A program made the position numbers and the translations under genes. The notes under the pieces were generated by a model. It was not told the origin of the DNA. It saw only the letters and a list, made by a program, of their open reading frames with translations, and searched no databases. This document shows, piece by piece, positions 36,623-47,969 of a stretch of 64,000 nt of DNA. Source of the DNA: Fragum whitleyi. Taxonomy: Eukaryota > Mollusca > Bivalvia > Cardiida > Cardiidae. The DNA lies in the NCBI GenBank assembly GCA_948146395.1, contig OX411543.1:66723474-66787473 (forward strand), in the 5' to 3' direction. Position 1 is the stretch's first letter. Each line of letters begins with the position of its first letter.

Positions 36623-37015
36623 CCGTAAAAGTTCTAATAGAACCCGAGATGTTTCCATTAGATAGGGAAGGGCTTTTATTAGAGGCTATGCTACATATCA
36701 ATGGCTCAGTGCAAATCAGTTGAACTGCATATAAACATTTTGGCAGTTACATCCGTTTCCAGCTGAGCCATCGATATTTGTTAAGACAGTGAAAAATGGC
36801 CAAAAATAAAAATAATCAGTGTAAAAAATACATTTGATTAGGGAAAAGAAGCATAAAACCTAAGTTGTATTTTTAGCAACCTTGATTTTGTGGGTATGGA
36901 CCTTTATTAGAGGCTTCAAGATGCTATTAAATTGTATTGAAAATGGTCAATTTCATCCCCTTGAAAGGAGGATGGGGTTATTTAAGAGCATGGGGCTTTA
37001 TTAGAATTTTTACAG
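36623..37015. mobile_element. TA-flanked MITE, 393 bp
   Basis: The left end CCGTAAAAGTTCTAATAGAA is mirrored by the right end, read on the minus strand CTGTAAAAATTCTAATAAAG. TA flanks both. Internal TTTATTAGAGGCTT repeats. Tc1/mariner-type and non-autonomous. Confidence 0.75.
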
Positions 37016-39213
37016 TATGTGTTACACTTACATTTCTGGTATGAAAAATTAAGCTGGACCCTCACTTTTTGGAAAAAATCCCCAAAATTGCAGAAAAAAA
37101 CTTCTATATCTCCTTTGAAGAGTCACAATGTAGCAAAATGACCCCAGTTTTGAAAGTGAACGGGAATCTTGCTTTGAAATTAAACAATTTCTAGGTGAAT
37201 TCTTATGTCGAATGCTATGATCACCTTTGAAAATCTAGAGTCAATGATCTGTTGTTAAGCAACTGTAAAATTGTCCATTGTATAGTTAGTCAATGTTACT
37301 TTATCTGGTAAATTATCTTGTGACTTTTAAGTTTCCATGTGAGTTAAGTTTTCATGTAGTCATTTGGTGTTCAATTGGTATGAAATTATCTGATACTGAT
37401 AACTATCAGAAAATCATTTTGAATTTCCATTTTTTCTGGTATCCTCCAAAATTCCAAGCTCCTTTCTAAACGAAGTGTGCAGACATTCTCTGGTATGTAG
37501 GCATTGCCATCACAGTGTATAGCCATAATAATAGATTCATCTCTGTCAGATCAGTACAGCTGTAGTCTTTTGAGCTGATTAGAAGGTAGAGTCTTTGTTT
37601 ATTTTTCAGCCAGCGGTTTACCAGCTAATACACTGTACTCCTACTCTTTGGAAGGGTTAATGTAACTGGTATACAATCATCATTACATCAAATGAGCCTT
37701 CTAATGTGTCCATCCTATTTCAGAGACAGTAAAGTTCTTTTAATTTTGTATTGTTAGCAGCAAATGCTTAAATGATGAAGCAGCCTTCTGACATGGAAGC
37801 AAATTCCTGAAAGAGAATGAAAATGAAATTAAAAGATAGTTCTCCCAAAACACAGAAATTGACAGAATTAATGAAATGACTATTTTTTTTCATTAACTCG
37901 ACCTTGACCTTGCTACATTTGAATGATTTCTAATCAGAAGATACCTACATATGTGGGGTTACTTTCTATCAATGTTTTGACAATGTTTATTCCAGATAGG
38001 GGGACTTGGGAATCCCCTAAATCTGTTTTCATTTGTGGGGAATTTAATTACCATAACAAAGAGCATGAAATACCACACATTTCTCATTTGTATTGATATT
38101 GTGCTAAAATCATTGTTTCTTCAAATCGTACATTTACGCGAGATTTAGAACACTATAAGTCATGACAACTTATTCTTGAAATCTTACAAATTCTTTAGGA
38201 AAAGTTTTATTTGACATAATGATTAGCCATTGACCATGTACTATGTAGGGTAATCTGATGTATTTTCTGTACCTGGGTGCTTAATGCTTTATGTTGTCAT
38301 AAAACCAGCAGCAAATCCAAGATTTCTATAAAGTGCAGGGTTAAACATACAAATAGAGGGTTCCCTTTTCCTTTGATACACACTTTTGATTGAGTTTCTG
38401 CTTGGAAATTAAAAAAAAAGATGAAAATGAAAAAAAAGTCTATAAAGAGTATTCTGCAACCACCCCCCACCCCACCCCATCCCACCCCACCCCCACCCAA
38501 CCCCTCTGGATCCGCCAATGTATAACATGAAGAAAATAGCTGCTAGTCCATGAGAAATATTCTGCATTTTTAATTTTTTATTTTTGTATTTTCATCATTT
38601 TCAATCTGATATTCTAGATTCCAATCTGCCTGCATGCATATCATGAAAGGCTTTAAACTTCTATACAAAGTCTCTCTCTCTCTTACCCCTCAGTTATCAA
38701 TACTGCAACAAATAAAAATTAAGCAAACAGACTAAGAAAAAAATAAAAGTAGGGCAAACAAACCAGAGCAGTGGCAGATACAAGGGATTCAAATACCCTC
38801 ACCCCTCCTCTTCTTTAATCATTATAGGTAAATTCAATCATCAATTGATTATGATACGAAAAAGAAACCCAGAATTTGTTATTCGAACGCTCTTTATTCC
38901 GCCACTGTGGAGAACAAAAATTAAAAAAAATGCGGAAGGGGTCGAACGGGATTTGGTGCGAACGGTTTAGAAAATCAAAATCATCAATGATCGAGCAGTA
39001 GAATTTTGAAGGTAATTGTAATTGAATAATGCGGTAAAAATAAACTTACCAGAACATATATACAGATGGTAAAAACAATGCAACATGTATCTATTTGACA
39101 AATCTTCCCGCGAAGCGGAGGGCTGTGTAATGCCAATAGACTGGACTTAGCGTGGTGCGCATGCCCAGCGTCTTGAAGAACGGTCGTACGCTTGCGATAA
39201 GATTTATACATGC
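37016..39213. other. Non-coding; CCCCACCC low-complexity tract
   Basis: A C-rich tract (CCACCCCACCCC-type) lies at about 38458-38507 and produces a glycine-rich minus frame that is not a gene. No coding sequence recognised in this 2.2 kb. Confidence 0.4.
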
Positions 39214-39322
39214 GATGTGTTTAGTAAAACGGTCTTAAAGATTGCCGTGCGATCAAAAATTATCGTAGTAGTACGACTAAACTTAAGATTTTCTTAAGGT
39301 CGTTAATAAAACGGGGCCCTGG
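39214..39322 (-). repeat. Right inverted terminus of a putative 6.3-kb element
   Basis: On the minus strand it starts CCAGGGCCCCGTTTTATTAA at 39322 and repeats GTTTTACTAAA about 85 bp inside, mirroring 32994-33095. Flanking bases show no obvious matching target duplication, so the two ends may have come from different insertions. Confidence 0.65.
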
Positions 39323-40017
39323 ATTTTATTGGATGAATATTGGGTTTTGATAATCAAACATTTATATGACGAAAAACAAACAACAATATGTTGCAAAAAT
39401 ACTTATTAACTTTAAAGCGTATCATCACTTTAACAAAAACTAAAGATTGTTATTTCTTTACTGTAGACAGAAATTTACAATATTACAATTTGTCAAAAGT
39501 TTATTCAACAAGTAATGCTGAGCAATTCAGCACTTTTTAAGCCATCAAAAAATTGTAGTCGGTAATCATCGTTAACGCGTGCAACTAACTGTATCTTAAA
39601 ACCTAAAGGATTCACGTGCTTTGAGAGAGTGAACACATTTCATCGTTTGGTTACCAATGCCTCGTAACTTCAGCTTGATTAAGCTGAAGTTACGATGATT
39701 TGGTTACCAATCTGGGATTTAAGGTCTCAAGTTAATTATGTCGACTCTCTTTTGAAGTAGGTTATTTTAGATAAAAGCTAATTTCCCTTAACCTTAAGTG
39801 CAACGACCCGTTACTTAGGCTACGCCCTGCCAGGGCATTAATTATTGATAATATAAAGAAGCAATTTCTTCTTGTCCACACTTTCACCTTAGTATTTAAT
39901 TTTCCCTACTTGAGCTTGTGCTCTTTGTCTTCAAAGTTTTCACAGAAGAAAGAGTCAAACCACTTTGAAATTAAGTTCTTTGTAGAGCAATGAAAGCATT
40001 TTTTTCTTCTAAAAATT
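39323..40017. other. Non-coding with a 14-bp-arm hairpin
   Basis: At 39663-39694 CGTAACTTCAGCTT and AAGCTGAAGTTACG form a perfect 14-bp stem around GATT. The stem is bracketed by direct copies of TTTGGTTACCAAT. No gene. Confidence 0.6.
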
Positions 40018-40395
40018 CAATAGGTAAAGCGGCTTTAGCAGGTGATAAGCTTCACAGGCCTTAGATTTGGTCCTTGTTTGAGGTTCTGAAAAAATGATTT
40101 TGAGAGTGTCCACTATATAACATACAGAGAAATGACCCCCGCCTATAAAAGACATATTTTTATCTTATCACTATATTTTTTTTGTAATCTGATAAAGGGT
40201 CACCGAAGGATAACTCAAGCGAAATTTCGTCGATATCCATCTCTTAGGTTTTCGAGAAAATGATTAAGTTTCCACAATATAATATATAAAGAAATGACCT
40301 GTGCCTATAACAGACATTTTTTTTTATAATAACACTATTCATTGTGGTCTGATAAAGGATCACCCAAGTATCCCAAGAAAATGTAGTATATAATA
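40018..40395 (+). repeat. Dispersed repeat fragment, two tandem units
   Basis: A unit containing AGAAATGACC, CCTATAA-AGACAT and TCTGATAAAGG-TCACC occurs twice (about 40107-40269 and 40270-40380). A fragment of a tandem-core repeat. Confidence 0.55.
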
Positions 40396-40399
40396 TATA

Positions 40400-41211
40400 C
40401 TGAGTTCCATAAGAAAGTGTGCACTTTCACTTTTTGCATTTCTCTTGATTTTTACAAAGCTAGAGGAAAATTATGGAGTAAATTTGATACCATACTTTAT
40501 GCAGGACCTTTTGAAATTTAAAGTCAAATCATATTTGGATAAAGTATCGCATGCTGAGTAAGCGATAGCAGAACTTAAATTGTTGAGATTTGACCCCCTT
40601 ACAATTTTTTTTGGTAAGAGTTATGTATTGATATTTCATTATAGAGTTTTAGAAGCCATTCAATGCCATTTCCAAACAAAAGTTGTAAATTTCATGCAGA
40701 TATAAGTGTACCTCAACGTTGGACATTACTACATTCTTAGGCCAGTAGCTTATCTTTGAATGGAGCTATGGCGTTCTATGTCATCTGGATTTGCTTATTA
40801 AAAGTGTAACAAAAAGATGACCTAGATTTCTATTGGAACATGAATGCTCAATGAATTTTTATGACGTGCAAAATCTGAAATGGTTCGATTTTGTAGAACA
40901 ACGTTTATTTAAAGTTAAACCACGCTGTGGCATCATGCACAATTGTATTGAAGATGTGATTTTACGCATAGGAAAGCCGCAAAGATTCAAGTGAATGCAT
41001 TTTCAAACTAATTATTCGTAAACGGGTGATGCACATGCGGAACATGCAAAATTAAATTACTCAATTTAGCAAACAATATGCTCATCGCGTGATTTTTGTT
41101 TTCAAATACTTTGCACATACTGTTTGGGAAAGTCATACGACGTTTCATGACGATTGTGTAATTTCAGAGATATTCCAAATGTAAAAGTGCACACTTTCTT
41201 TTGGAACTAAG
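40400..41211. mobile_element. mariner-type element, non-autonomous
   Basis: Left end CTGAGTTCCATAAGAAAGTG then TGCACTTT; right end on the minus strand CTTAGTTCCAAAAGAAAGTG then TGCACTTT. TA sits on both sides. It is 812 bp with no transposase frame. Confidence 0.8.
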
Positions 41212-41852
41212 TATAGTAAACCAATTAAATATATTGGTGCTCACTTTAAATCAATGCACACGCAGATGATATGATTACCATGCGCGAATCGAGGAGAAAA
41301 GAGCATTTTATTAATTGTTTATGAGTATTGTAGGTATTCCGGTGGGAGTAGAACAAACTGGACCTGAAGGCAAAACACGTGGGGTTGGTAAACTCGTTCA
41401 GATATTTGATAAATCAAAGACTGTAGATAACTTGTGATAATCTTCAATGATATATAAAGGATTAGACCACGCTTGAAGCGAATCGGCCAATCAGAGAGCA
41501 GTAATTCAAAAATATAAATCACAGATACAACTCCTAGCATTGAATTTACAGATATACCATGAAAGTGTGTCGTGCACGTGAATCTTGACAGATTTTGCGT
41601 GCCGGGTCATTTTAAGAGAGTGTCGAGCATATTATATGATCGCTTTATCCAAAAGACTTTCTACAGTTGCATACATGCAAAAGAGCTGCAATAAGTTACG
41701 ATAATAAATTCATAAATATAGTTTTGGCATAATTACTCATTATAACAGTAACATATCAGCGAGTTTTACTCGTGTTTGTTGTACAGATGTTCGGGTTTAA
41801 ATTACAGACATTGTTAGAAAAGCGTGGTCTAAGTCAGATAGACAATCTCGCG
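41212..41852. other. Non-coding, nothing recognised
   Basis: No gene; the 41319-41540 minus frame lacks motifs. Confidence 0.3.
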
Positions 41853-41912
41853 CCACGGTATATGGAAAATAGACACTCGCTGAAGCTCGTGTCTATTTCC
41901 CATATACCACGG
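41853..41912. repeat. Short palindrome, about 24-bp arms
   Basis: CGGTATATGGAAAATAGACAC is mirrored by GTGTCTATTTCCCATATACC after a 12-base loop, with about three mismatches. It could be a small MITE or a hairpin RNA source. Confidence 0.75.
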
Positions 41913-41947
41913 CACTCGATGTCTATCCTATACTTGTACACGTTGTA

Positions 41948-42951
41948 CGAGGGTGGGCCAAAAAATACGTGGACTTTTACTATAACTTTTGAATTTCCCG
42001 CCGGAATTAAATGAAAATTTGTGCACGTCGAAAATCATTTAATGTTGACATAATACTAAATATACAAGAGTCTGCTATCACTATGATATAAAAAATCCAA
42101 CATTTGATATTACTGGGTAGGTGGCACCTGCGCACGCCATTCTGTAACGTTACTTCTTAATGTTACTACCCGTAAATGACCCCTCAATTTGGACCAAACC
42201 CTTTCAAAACTTCGCCTTTTTGCGGGTTAACGTAATCTATAAGGATGTTTCAAATCTAAGCATAATAGATTCGATATTTTCGAATTCAAAGTCGGTAAGC
42301 TTAGGGTACGCGTCGATTTTTTCACTTCGAAATGACGGCACCGGTGCAGCCATAGACGACCGGGCAATAAATACGTTCTACTGGACCTATGGAAACCCTA
42401 ATCGAGAGATTGAAATGATAAATATGCTATAAGGTCTTCAAATATAAGCAGATACCTTCTCTTTAAATGGTTTAAAAGGTTTGTTTTATAATGAAGAGCG
42501 TTTCTGAAGGATTACACCCGAAGGAGGGAAAACGTCTCCTCGACGTTGATCTGAACTTGTCACAGATCAACATCAGTTTTGTATCTTAAGGACACATTAC
42601 ACATTTAAGTTCATCATTTTGGATCAGATGGGTATGAAAATGGTACCTATCCAATGGATAGGCGATACAGAAATTGTGTTTATTGTTGAGGTCGGTATTT
42701 TGAAAAGTCCTGACTTTCAACGGAAGTAATCATTACCGTAGCGTCATATTGACGTCGTTACCGTGCACCGGTACCAAATGACTACATGTTTTAGAATGGT
42801 TGCCACAGGTGACTCACTATTTGGATTTCACCCAAATTTTCACGACAAAAAGAAAAGTGCCGCAATTTAATGACAGTGTAGTTTTCTTTTCAAAGTCTTC
42901 GAAATCAAAATTTCTGTAACGCAAGTCTACGTAATTTTTGATCCACCCTCG
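41948..42951. mobile_element. mariner-like element, degraded
   Basis: Left end CGAGGGTGGGCCAAAAAATA then CGTGGACTT; right end on the minus strand CGAGGGTGGATCAAAAATTA then CGTAGACTT. TA flanks both. At 1.0 kb with no intact transposase it is a decayed copy. The TACGAGGG start is shared with the element at 28921. Confidence 0.78.
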
Positions 42952-43677
42952 TATTTTAATGACTGGGCAATTTTAAAGAAAATGGACAAAATCAGAAAGA
43001 GAAGATAAATCTGTGCCTTCCTTCATCGATCCTTGCTGTGTCGTTCATCAAGTGTAATTATCGTGCTATTTTGAAATGGGTTCCGTTTTGTTTTAGAACA
43101 GAACAGAACAGAAGAACATATCTTTTATTTTCATTCAAGTAAATGGGGTACAATATGGATATATACATTAATAATGGTATTTGTAATAATTTAAGTATTT
43201 CCGGTAAAAGAAATAGATGCATGATTGGATTGGGGAAATTCTAGACTCAAAGCGCTACTACAAAGTTGTAGTTACTATGTTAAGTACTTTGAAGAATTAT
43301 ATTTTGTTACCAGTGATAAACTAGGGGACAAAAAAATGCCTATTTAGACTTAAACATCGCAGCTACAGGTTAAGTATGCTATTGTTACGACGTTTCAGTC
43401 TCCATTCGATGTTATTAATTGAAAAAAAGATCTATTGTGATTACAGTAAATCGTGTCGAGATGGCTATTTCCCTTTTTTCTCGTCCTTGTTTGAAACGGA
43501 AAAACAAGGAATGGGATTTGGGGAATATGATACAAAAATACCCGTAACCGAAACAGATATTTATATTACACAAGAATGCAACAACAAGTTTGAGATATAA
43601 ACGAGAGGTGTTAATTGTCGGGGTATTAAGAACATTAGTCGTCTGGTAATGGGTTAAATTTTACTCCATATCAAGGT
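42952..43677. other. Non-coding; possible minus-strand retroelement tail
   Basis: AGAACAGAACAGAACAGAAG near 43096 followed by ATATCTTTTATTTTCATTCA reads, on the minus strand, like an A/T-rich 3' end with TGTTCT repeats. No coding motif. Confidence 0.35.
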
Positions 43678-44052
43678 TCACACCGTACAACCGGTTGCGG
43701 AAAAAATAGTTGGCCTGTCTTTCATTATCTTTCGTTAACTTTCGATGATATCCACGAGTTCACAAGAATGATTTTTATTTTAGATAAAATAAAATCTTGC
43801 GAATAACTTTTCATGGGAAACCTCCGAAATAAGTAATGATTGTGACCTTATTTTGGAGGGATATGAGTAAAGATTTATTCTATAGAAGCGCTGAATACTT
43901 ACACGATCATTTATCTGCTTTAGAATACCAAAGCTTCAATCGTTTATTTACACGAATAAATTTATTTGACCTACCGTCTCCTCGGCATAATGTTCCGATG
44001 CTGTCATCGTTGACTCCCACCCGTCATCGCCGCAACCGGTTGTACGGTGTGA
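43678..44052. mobile_element. MITE with 23-bp perfect TIRs
   Basis: TCACACCGTACAACCGGTTG then CGG (43678-43700) is mirrored without mismatch at 44030-44052. It is 375 bp with no transposase. The target duplication is not evident. Confidence 0.8.
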
Positions 44053-45023
44053 GGCTGGTCTCGGGCATTTTTTGGTGATAATTTGGGCTAATATAGGAAC
44101 ATTCCATTCGTTTGTAAACTTGACCTTTCGTAACTTATGAGTACAGATTTCATTCGTAAACGTGTAGATAATATCGTAGTCGGCCATCACGTGTGGTATA
44201 GGTGTACTTTGTAAACTGAGCTCTGGCGTGGGCGCTGAGTTCATTATCATAGGTAATTCGGGTATAATTAAAAAGCAAATGATAGGAATCTAGCCTGACC
44301 CCTTCACTGCAATTCTGAAAGTACATGTTTGAGTGAACCTTGCGTTCTAAGACAAGCAATAACGCTGGCCAATCAGAAAACAGCTTTTGTTTACACACGC
44401 TTTCAACTCGTGTCATAGAGTACACGGGGAAAAGAATTTACGGTGCATAGAGAAGTAATAAAATGAGATTATTTACTGTATCGGGTTTTTAACGCAGATA
44501 AATAATCTGTAGATGTTGCTTGTTTCTAATGATGGTTTGCGGACCAATAAGATACAAAACATTTGAACTTATTTGATGAAGGGTCGTTCAGAAAGAGAAA
44601 CTAGACCTCTAACAGAAGCTAGAACATAATTCTTCGAAAAACAGGTTGCGACATAACCAAATAAGCAGATCACGTATTTGGCTAGTGCTATTGTCAATAG
44701 CTGACTATATTGGACTTGATTTATCACATGATTTCCTAATAAAGTAATGCAAATATGTGATACTAGTGAATTCGTACATGTACGTAACTTACAACAAATG
44801 TCGTTTAAAACATAAATTAGCGTGTAAATAATTTGCATGAAGTGATAGTTGTGTGTCTAATTGTACAACATTATTACATTTTGATATTATTAACTGTATG
44901 TCTATGTCAAGTTGAGATATACAAAATAGGCCGCAGTGTATTCACAACCTGTTCACGTGACATGTGTTATCAAAAAATCCGAAATGGAATTATCTTGTGT
45001 TCATTTTGTGATTTTGTTAAATC
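44053..45023. other. Non-coding, nothing recognised
   Basis: Several 70-100 codon frames on both strands overlap each other and have no family motif. Confidence 0.3.
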
Positions 45024-45053
45024 TAAGTTGGAATTGCTCCGCATTCCAACTTA
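45024..45053 (+). repeat. Recurrent hairpin, copy 1
   Basis: TAAGTTGGAAT-TGCTCCGC-ATTCCAACTTA, an 11-bp perfect stem followed by AAAA. The same structure, diverged, is at 61921-61950. It may be the 3' hairpin of another rolling-circle-like repeat family. Confidence 0.65.
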
Positions 45054-45264
45054 AAAACCAGAGTGCCATAGTCGCATTATTTGCCGCCACTTTGCTGCTA
45101 TTTCGCGAAAATAATTGTAGACACTACTTATTTTACAGAACCAAATTAAAAGCATTTGCCGACTGAATTCTTTAATTGTCGAGTTCAAACTGTTCGTTAT
45201 GATTGATTCATTGATTGGGGTTTAACGACGTAACTGCAACTAATAATGATAACAATCCAAAACT

Positions 45265-45636
45265 TGAAGGCCCCTTTTTCCATGACGCGGCTGAAATTCG
45301 CTTAACTGCAACAACATGCACAAATTCAGGTAACGTTGAATATTTCGTAGAAAATTTCTTTAAAATAAGTCCATAAATAAAGGAGGAGATGCGTTCACAT
45401 GAATCTTTACACGAAGGCCCCCTTTTCCATGACGCGGCTGAGATTCCACCAAAACCATAACTTTATGCGCATGGTCAGATGACCATTATGAAACATTCTG
45501 TGGATGTTTCATCTGAATCGGTTCATAAATGAGAGAGGAGTTATGCTCAAAAGAAAAGTGGACGCACGGACGGACGGGCGGACAGACAAACAGACGGAGA
45601 AGATTACGTCAATATACGACAGCGGCGGCGTATAAA
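45265..45636 (+). mobile_element. Tandem-core dispersed repeat, family 3
   Basis: Two units, each with GGCCCC, TTTTTCCATGACGCGGCTGA or close, and TCATAAAT...GGAG, then GGACGCACGGACGGACGGGC and ATATACGACAGCGGCGGCGT with TATAAAA. The ending ACAGCGGCGGCGTATAAAA differs from families 1 and 2. A relative lies at 60126-60805. Confidence 0.65.
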
Positions 45637-46549
45637 ACCAAATCTCAACCACCAACAACAACAAAGTTTTAAATAAGTAAACTGTTTTTTTTTTCCTTGA
45701 TACGTTTTAAATGCTTTAAAAGGAGTATCATATGCAAATTTAGGAAATAATAGAAAAAATCTGCACTTAAAAAGTCTATACTTTTTTTCTAGTTATTTCT
45801 AGTTTTAGTCAGGTATTCATGTCGCCAGCACGTCAGATTTAAAAAATCGGCCGGTAGACAGGTCAGCGGGTAGACAGGTCAGGTAGATAGGTCATTAATG
45901 GTAAACAATTATTACAATATACAGGTAACAAAAATGTTAAAATAAATTGAGAGTAATTATATATTCTATTTTTGGAAGAAATGCATTTTACTTAAACAAA
46001 TTAATTTAAAATCATAAGGGCCTATTTGAAAAGCCATTTAACAGTATCTTGAAGATGGACCAAGTTATTTTATTGGAGTTGAACATATTTTATAAAGCAC
46101 TGTTTTAAAAGACATTCAACAGTATTTTGAAGTAAGACCAAATAACCCATCTTATTGAAGTTGGAACTATTTGAGTCTTTCTAAACTTGACGTGAACGTT
46201 TCACGATTAACTAATTTTCTGTGTAAAATTCAAGCGCGAAGGCAAAGTGTTCATTGATACGGAAGCGACAAGGTTACAACAACACAGGGACAGGCTCATT
46301 TTAAAGGGAATTGGGGAGGGGGCTGTAACAACCTGATACTATCGGTGTCTCCCCAACTAGCCCTCCTATTTCAATCGCCAGATTACCATAGTCTAGTTAA
46401 CTCTTGAACGTATAATAACGATATCATCGTCATTGCTCTATTTTCTACATGTACATGTAAAGTAGTCTCAATTCATTATCTTTGTAAAAAAAAAGATTGA
46501 CCTTGATTAGGGTCCGGGCAAACAATATATAGGTAACCCCTTCACAGCC
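45637..46549. other. Non-coding flank
   Basis: No gene seen. The last 15 bases (46535-46549, AACCCCTTCACAGCC) are the left target-site copy of the adjacent SINE. Confidence 0.35.
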
Positions 46550-46769
46550 GTGTGGTGTCCGTGGTCTAGAGGTAGAGCGTCGGCCTCTTGACCCAAAGGT
46601 CCTGAGTTCGATTCCCGGGAGCGGCTATCGATCTTGGTTCTTTCATTGGCCCACACATTCGGCGCGAGTACTGGTGAATTTTCCAGGAAGCAGAATCGAG
46701 AGGGATTAATCTAAGTTGTAAGAACTTGTTTCCCAATCGATGTAAAATAAATAGGTTTAAACTAAACTA
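46550..46769 (+). mobile_element. tRNA-derived SINE, family A, copy 1
   Basis: Flanked by a perfect 15-bp target-site duplication AACCCCTTCACAGCC (46535-46549, 46770-46784). The head has box A TGGTCTAGAGGT and box B GAGTTCGATTCCC. The body has GCGCGAGTACTGGTGAATTT and TTCCCAATCGATGTAAAATA, and the tail is AAATAGGTTTAAACTAAACT. Only a handful of differences from copy 2 at 56744-56962. Recent insertion is likely because the duplication is undamaged. It would be transcribed by RNA polymerase III and moved by a partner LINE. Confidence 0.93.
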
Positions 46770-46784
46770 AACCCCTTCACAGCC

Positions 46785-47224
46785 TTGGTATCGCCGTCAC
46801 TTTGACATTTAGCAAAATCTCTGGGCTTACTGTGCTTTCAAAGAGGAAAACTCCTAATACATTTTGTATGAATTATGCCAATTTTCCGACGCATCTTTTT
46901 TACTTACTTTCCAGCACCAAACAGCCTAGTGTTGCAGTGCTCTTAATTATATGTCAGGGTGGTGGAGAATGATGCGTAAGCCGTACGTAGAAATGAAACC
47001 CTTATTTATGAACCAATTCCAGGTCCGTAGCAGTTGCTTTGAGACATCTCTATTATCAAAGTTCTCATACAATTTCAAAAATGAAAGAAAGCTTATCATA
47101 ATAAATAAAAAAATTAAATGTTGTACAGAGAACACTTTGTTATTTAAAGAATATTGTATTTTTGAAAGTGTGTTGTCTTTTTTCTCATCAAAATGAACTC
47201 AATACATAAATGTGTAGAAATTAC
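46785..47224. other. Intron side of exon D, no second exon seen
   Basis: Overlapping frames on both strands at 46947-47196 carry no Amt motif. Confidence 0.35.
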
Positions 47225-47408
47225 CTGATTGCATGGTAAAAATTATAAACGCAGATGTTAAAATCCACGTAGCATCGGATTCGGAAACTTCCTGTGTTCG
47301 CCATCCTACATCCGGTCGCGTCGTCTGGTTGTTGATTTCAAAACATCCGATTTCAGGGCAATCATTGACATCAAACGACGAATTTCCAGATGAGTGTATA
47401 GCATTCAT
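47225..47408 (-). CDS. Ammonium transporter (Amt) first exon, copy D
   Basis: Minus-strand exon from ATG at 47408 to donor GTAATT at 47224/47223, 61 codons plus one base (phase 1). An in-frame TGA lies upstream of the ATG with no other ATG between. It ends SDATWILTSAFIIFTMQSG, closer to the general Amt consensus than copies A-C (T-W and T-S-A in place of I-W and S-S-T). The longer N-terminus carries two N-glycosylation sequons (N9-S-S, N27-Q-T) and a C17/C22 pair. This suits the extracellular location of an Amt N-terminus. No downstream Amt exon is recognised in the 21 kb before copy C. Most diverged of the four, so likely the oldest branch or from a different paralogue. Confidence 0.82.
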
Positions 47409-47969
47409 ATCTGAAAATTGCTTTGAATACTTATCGTATCCGTTTCATATGCAAAAGAAGCTTGTCTAACTTTTCTCTTAACTTATATATCCTAAATAAC
47501 AAATCACTTAATATGATTTAAGGAAAATCTTCACATTCCAGGCAGTCCGAATATTTCCCCAAACCAATTGAATACATGATGAGTACTTGTTACACAATTA
47601 TAACCATAAAACGATGACAGTGGAATTGAATAGCTGTAAACTACTTTAAATTCCATAGGGACAGGTCGTAAGCTTTTAGAAGAGAAAGGAGAGAACTTGT
47701 CTGTACATAATTGCACGAAGTCATTATGTTTTATCGATTTGATACGCAACGTCTAAAACCTGGGCCTGTTTTCATCTACAGTGATTGATGTAATAAGACA
47801 ACTTTGGCAAGAGCGAGTAGCCTTTGATAAGCGATATGTAATTTTTTGTTTTGTTTTAACGGATCTTTACAAAAATGTGTAATACGATTTCAAACCTGGA
47901 ATTTATAGCTGAGATAAAATAATTGCCTTGTTTTTTTTCAGATTTTTATATTATTCATCTCATCTTTTC
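47409..47969. other. Upstream flank of exon D, nothing recognised
   Basis: Candidate promoter region of exon D. The 47531-47749 minus frame has no recognised motif. Confidence 0.3.

Noticed and set aside
38297..38518. Glycine-rich 73-codon minus frame
   Set aside because: Produced by the CCCCACCC low-complexity tract.
46556..46627. Possible functional tRNA gene
   Set aside because: Box A and box B are present, but the stretch continues without a terminator into a SINE body with target duplications, and the anticodon arm does not fold canonically.
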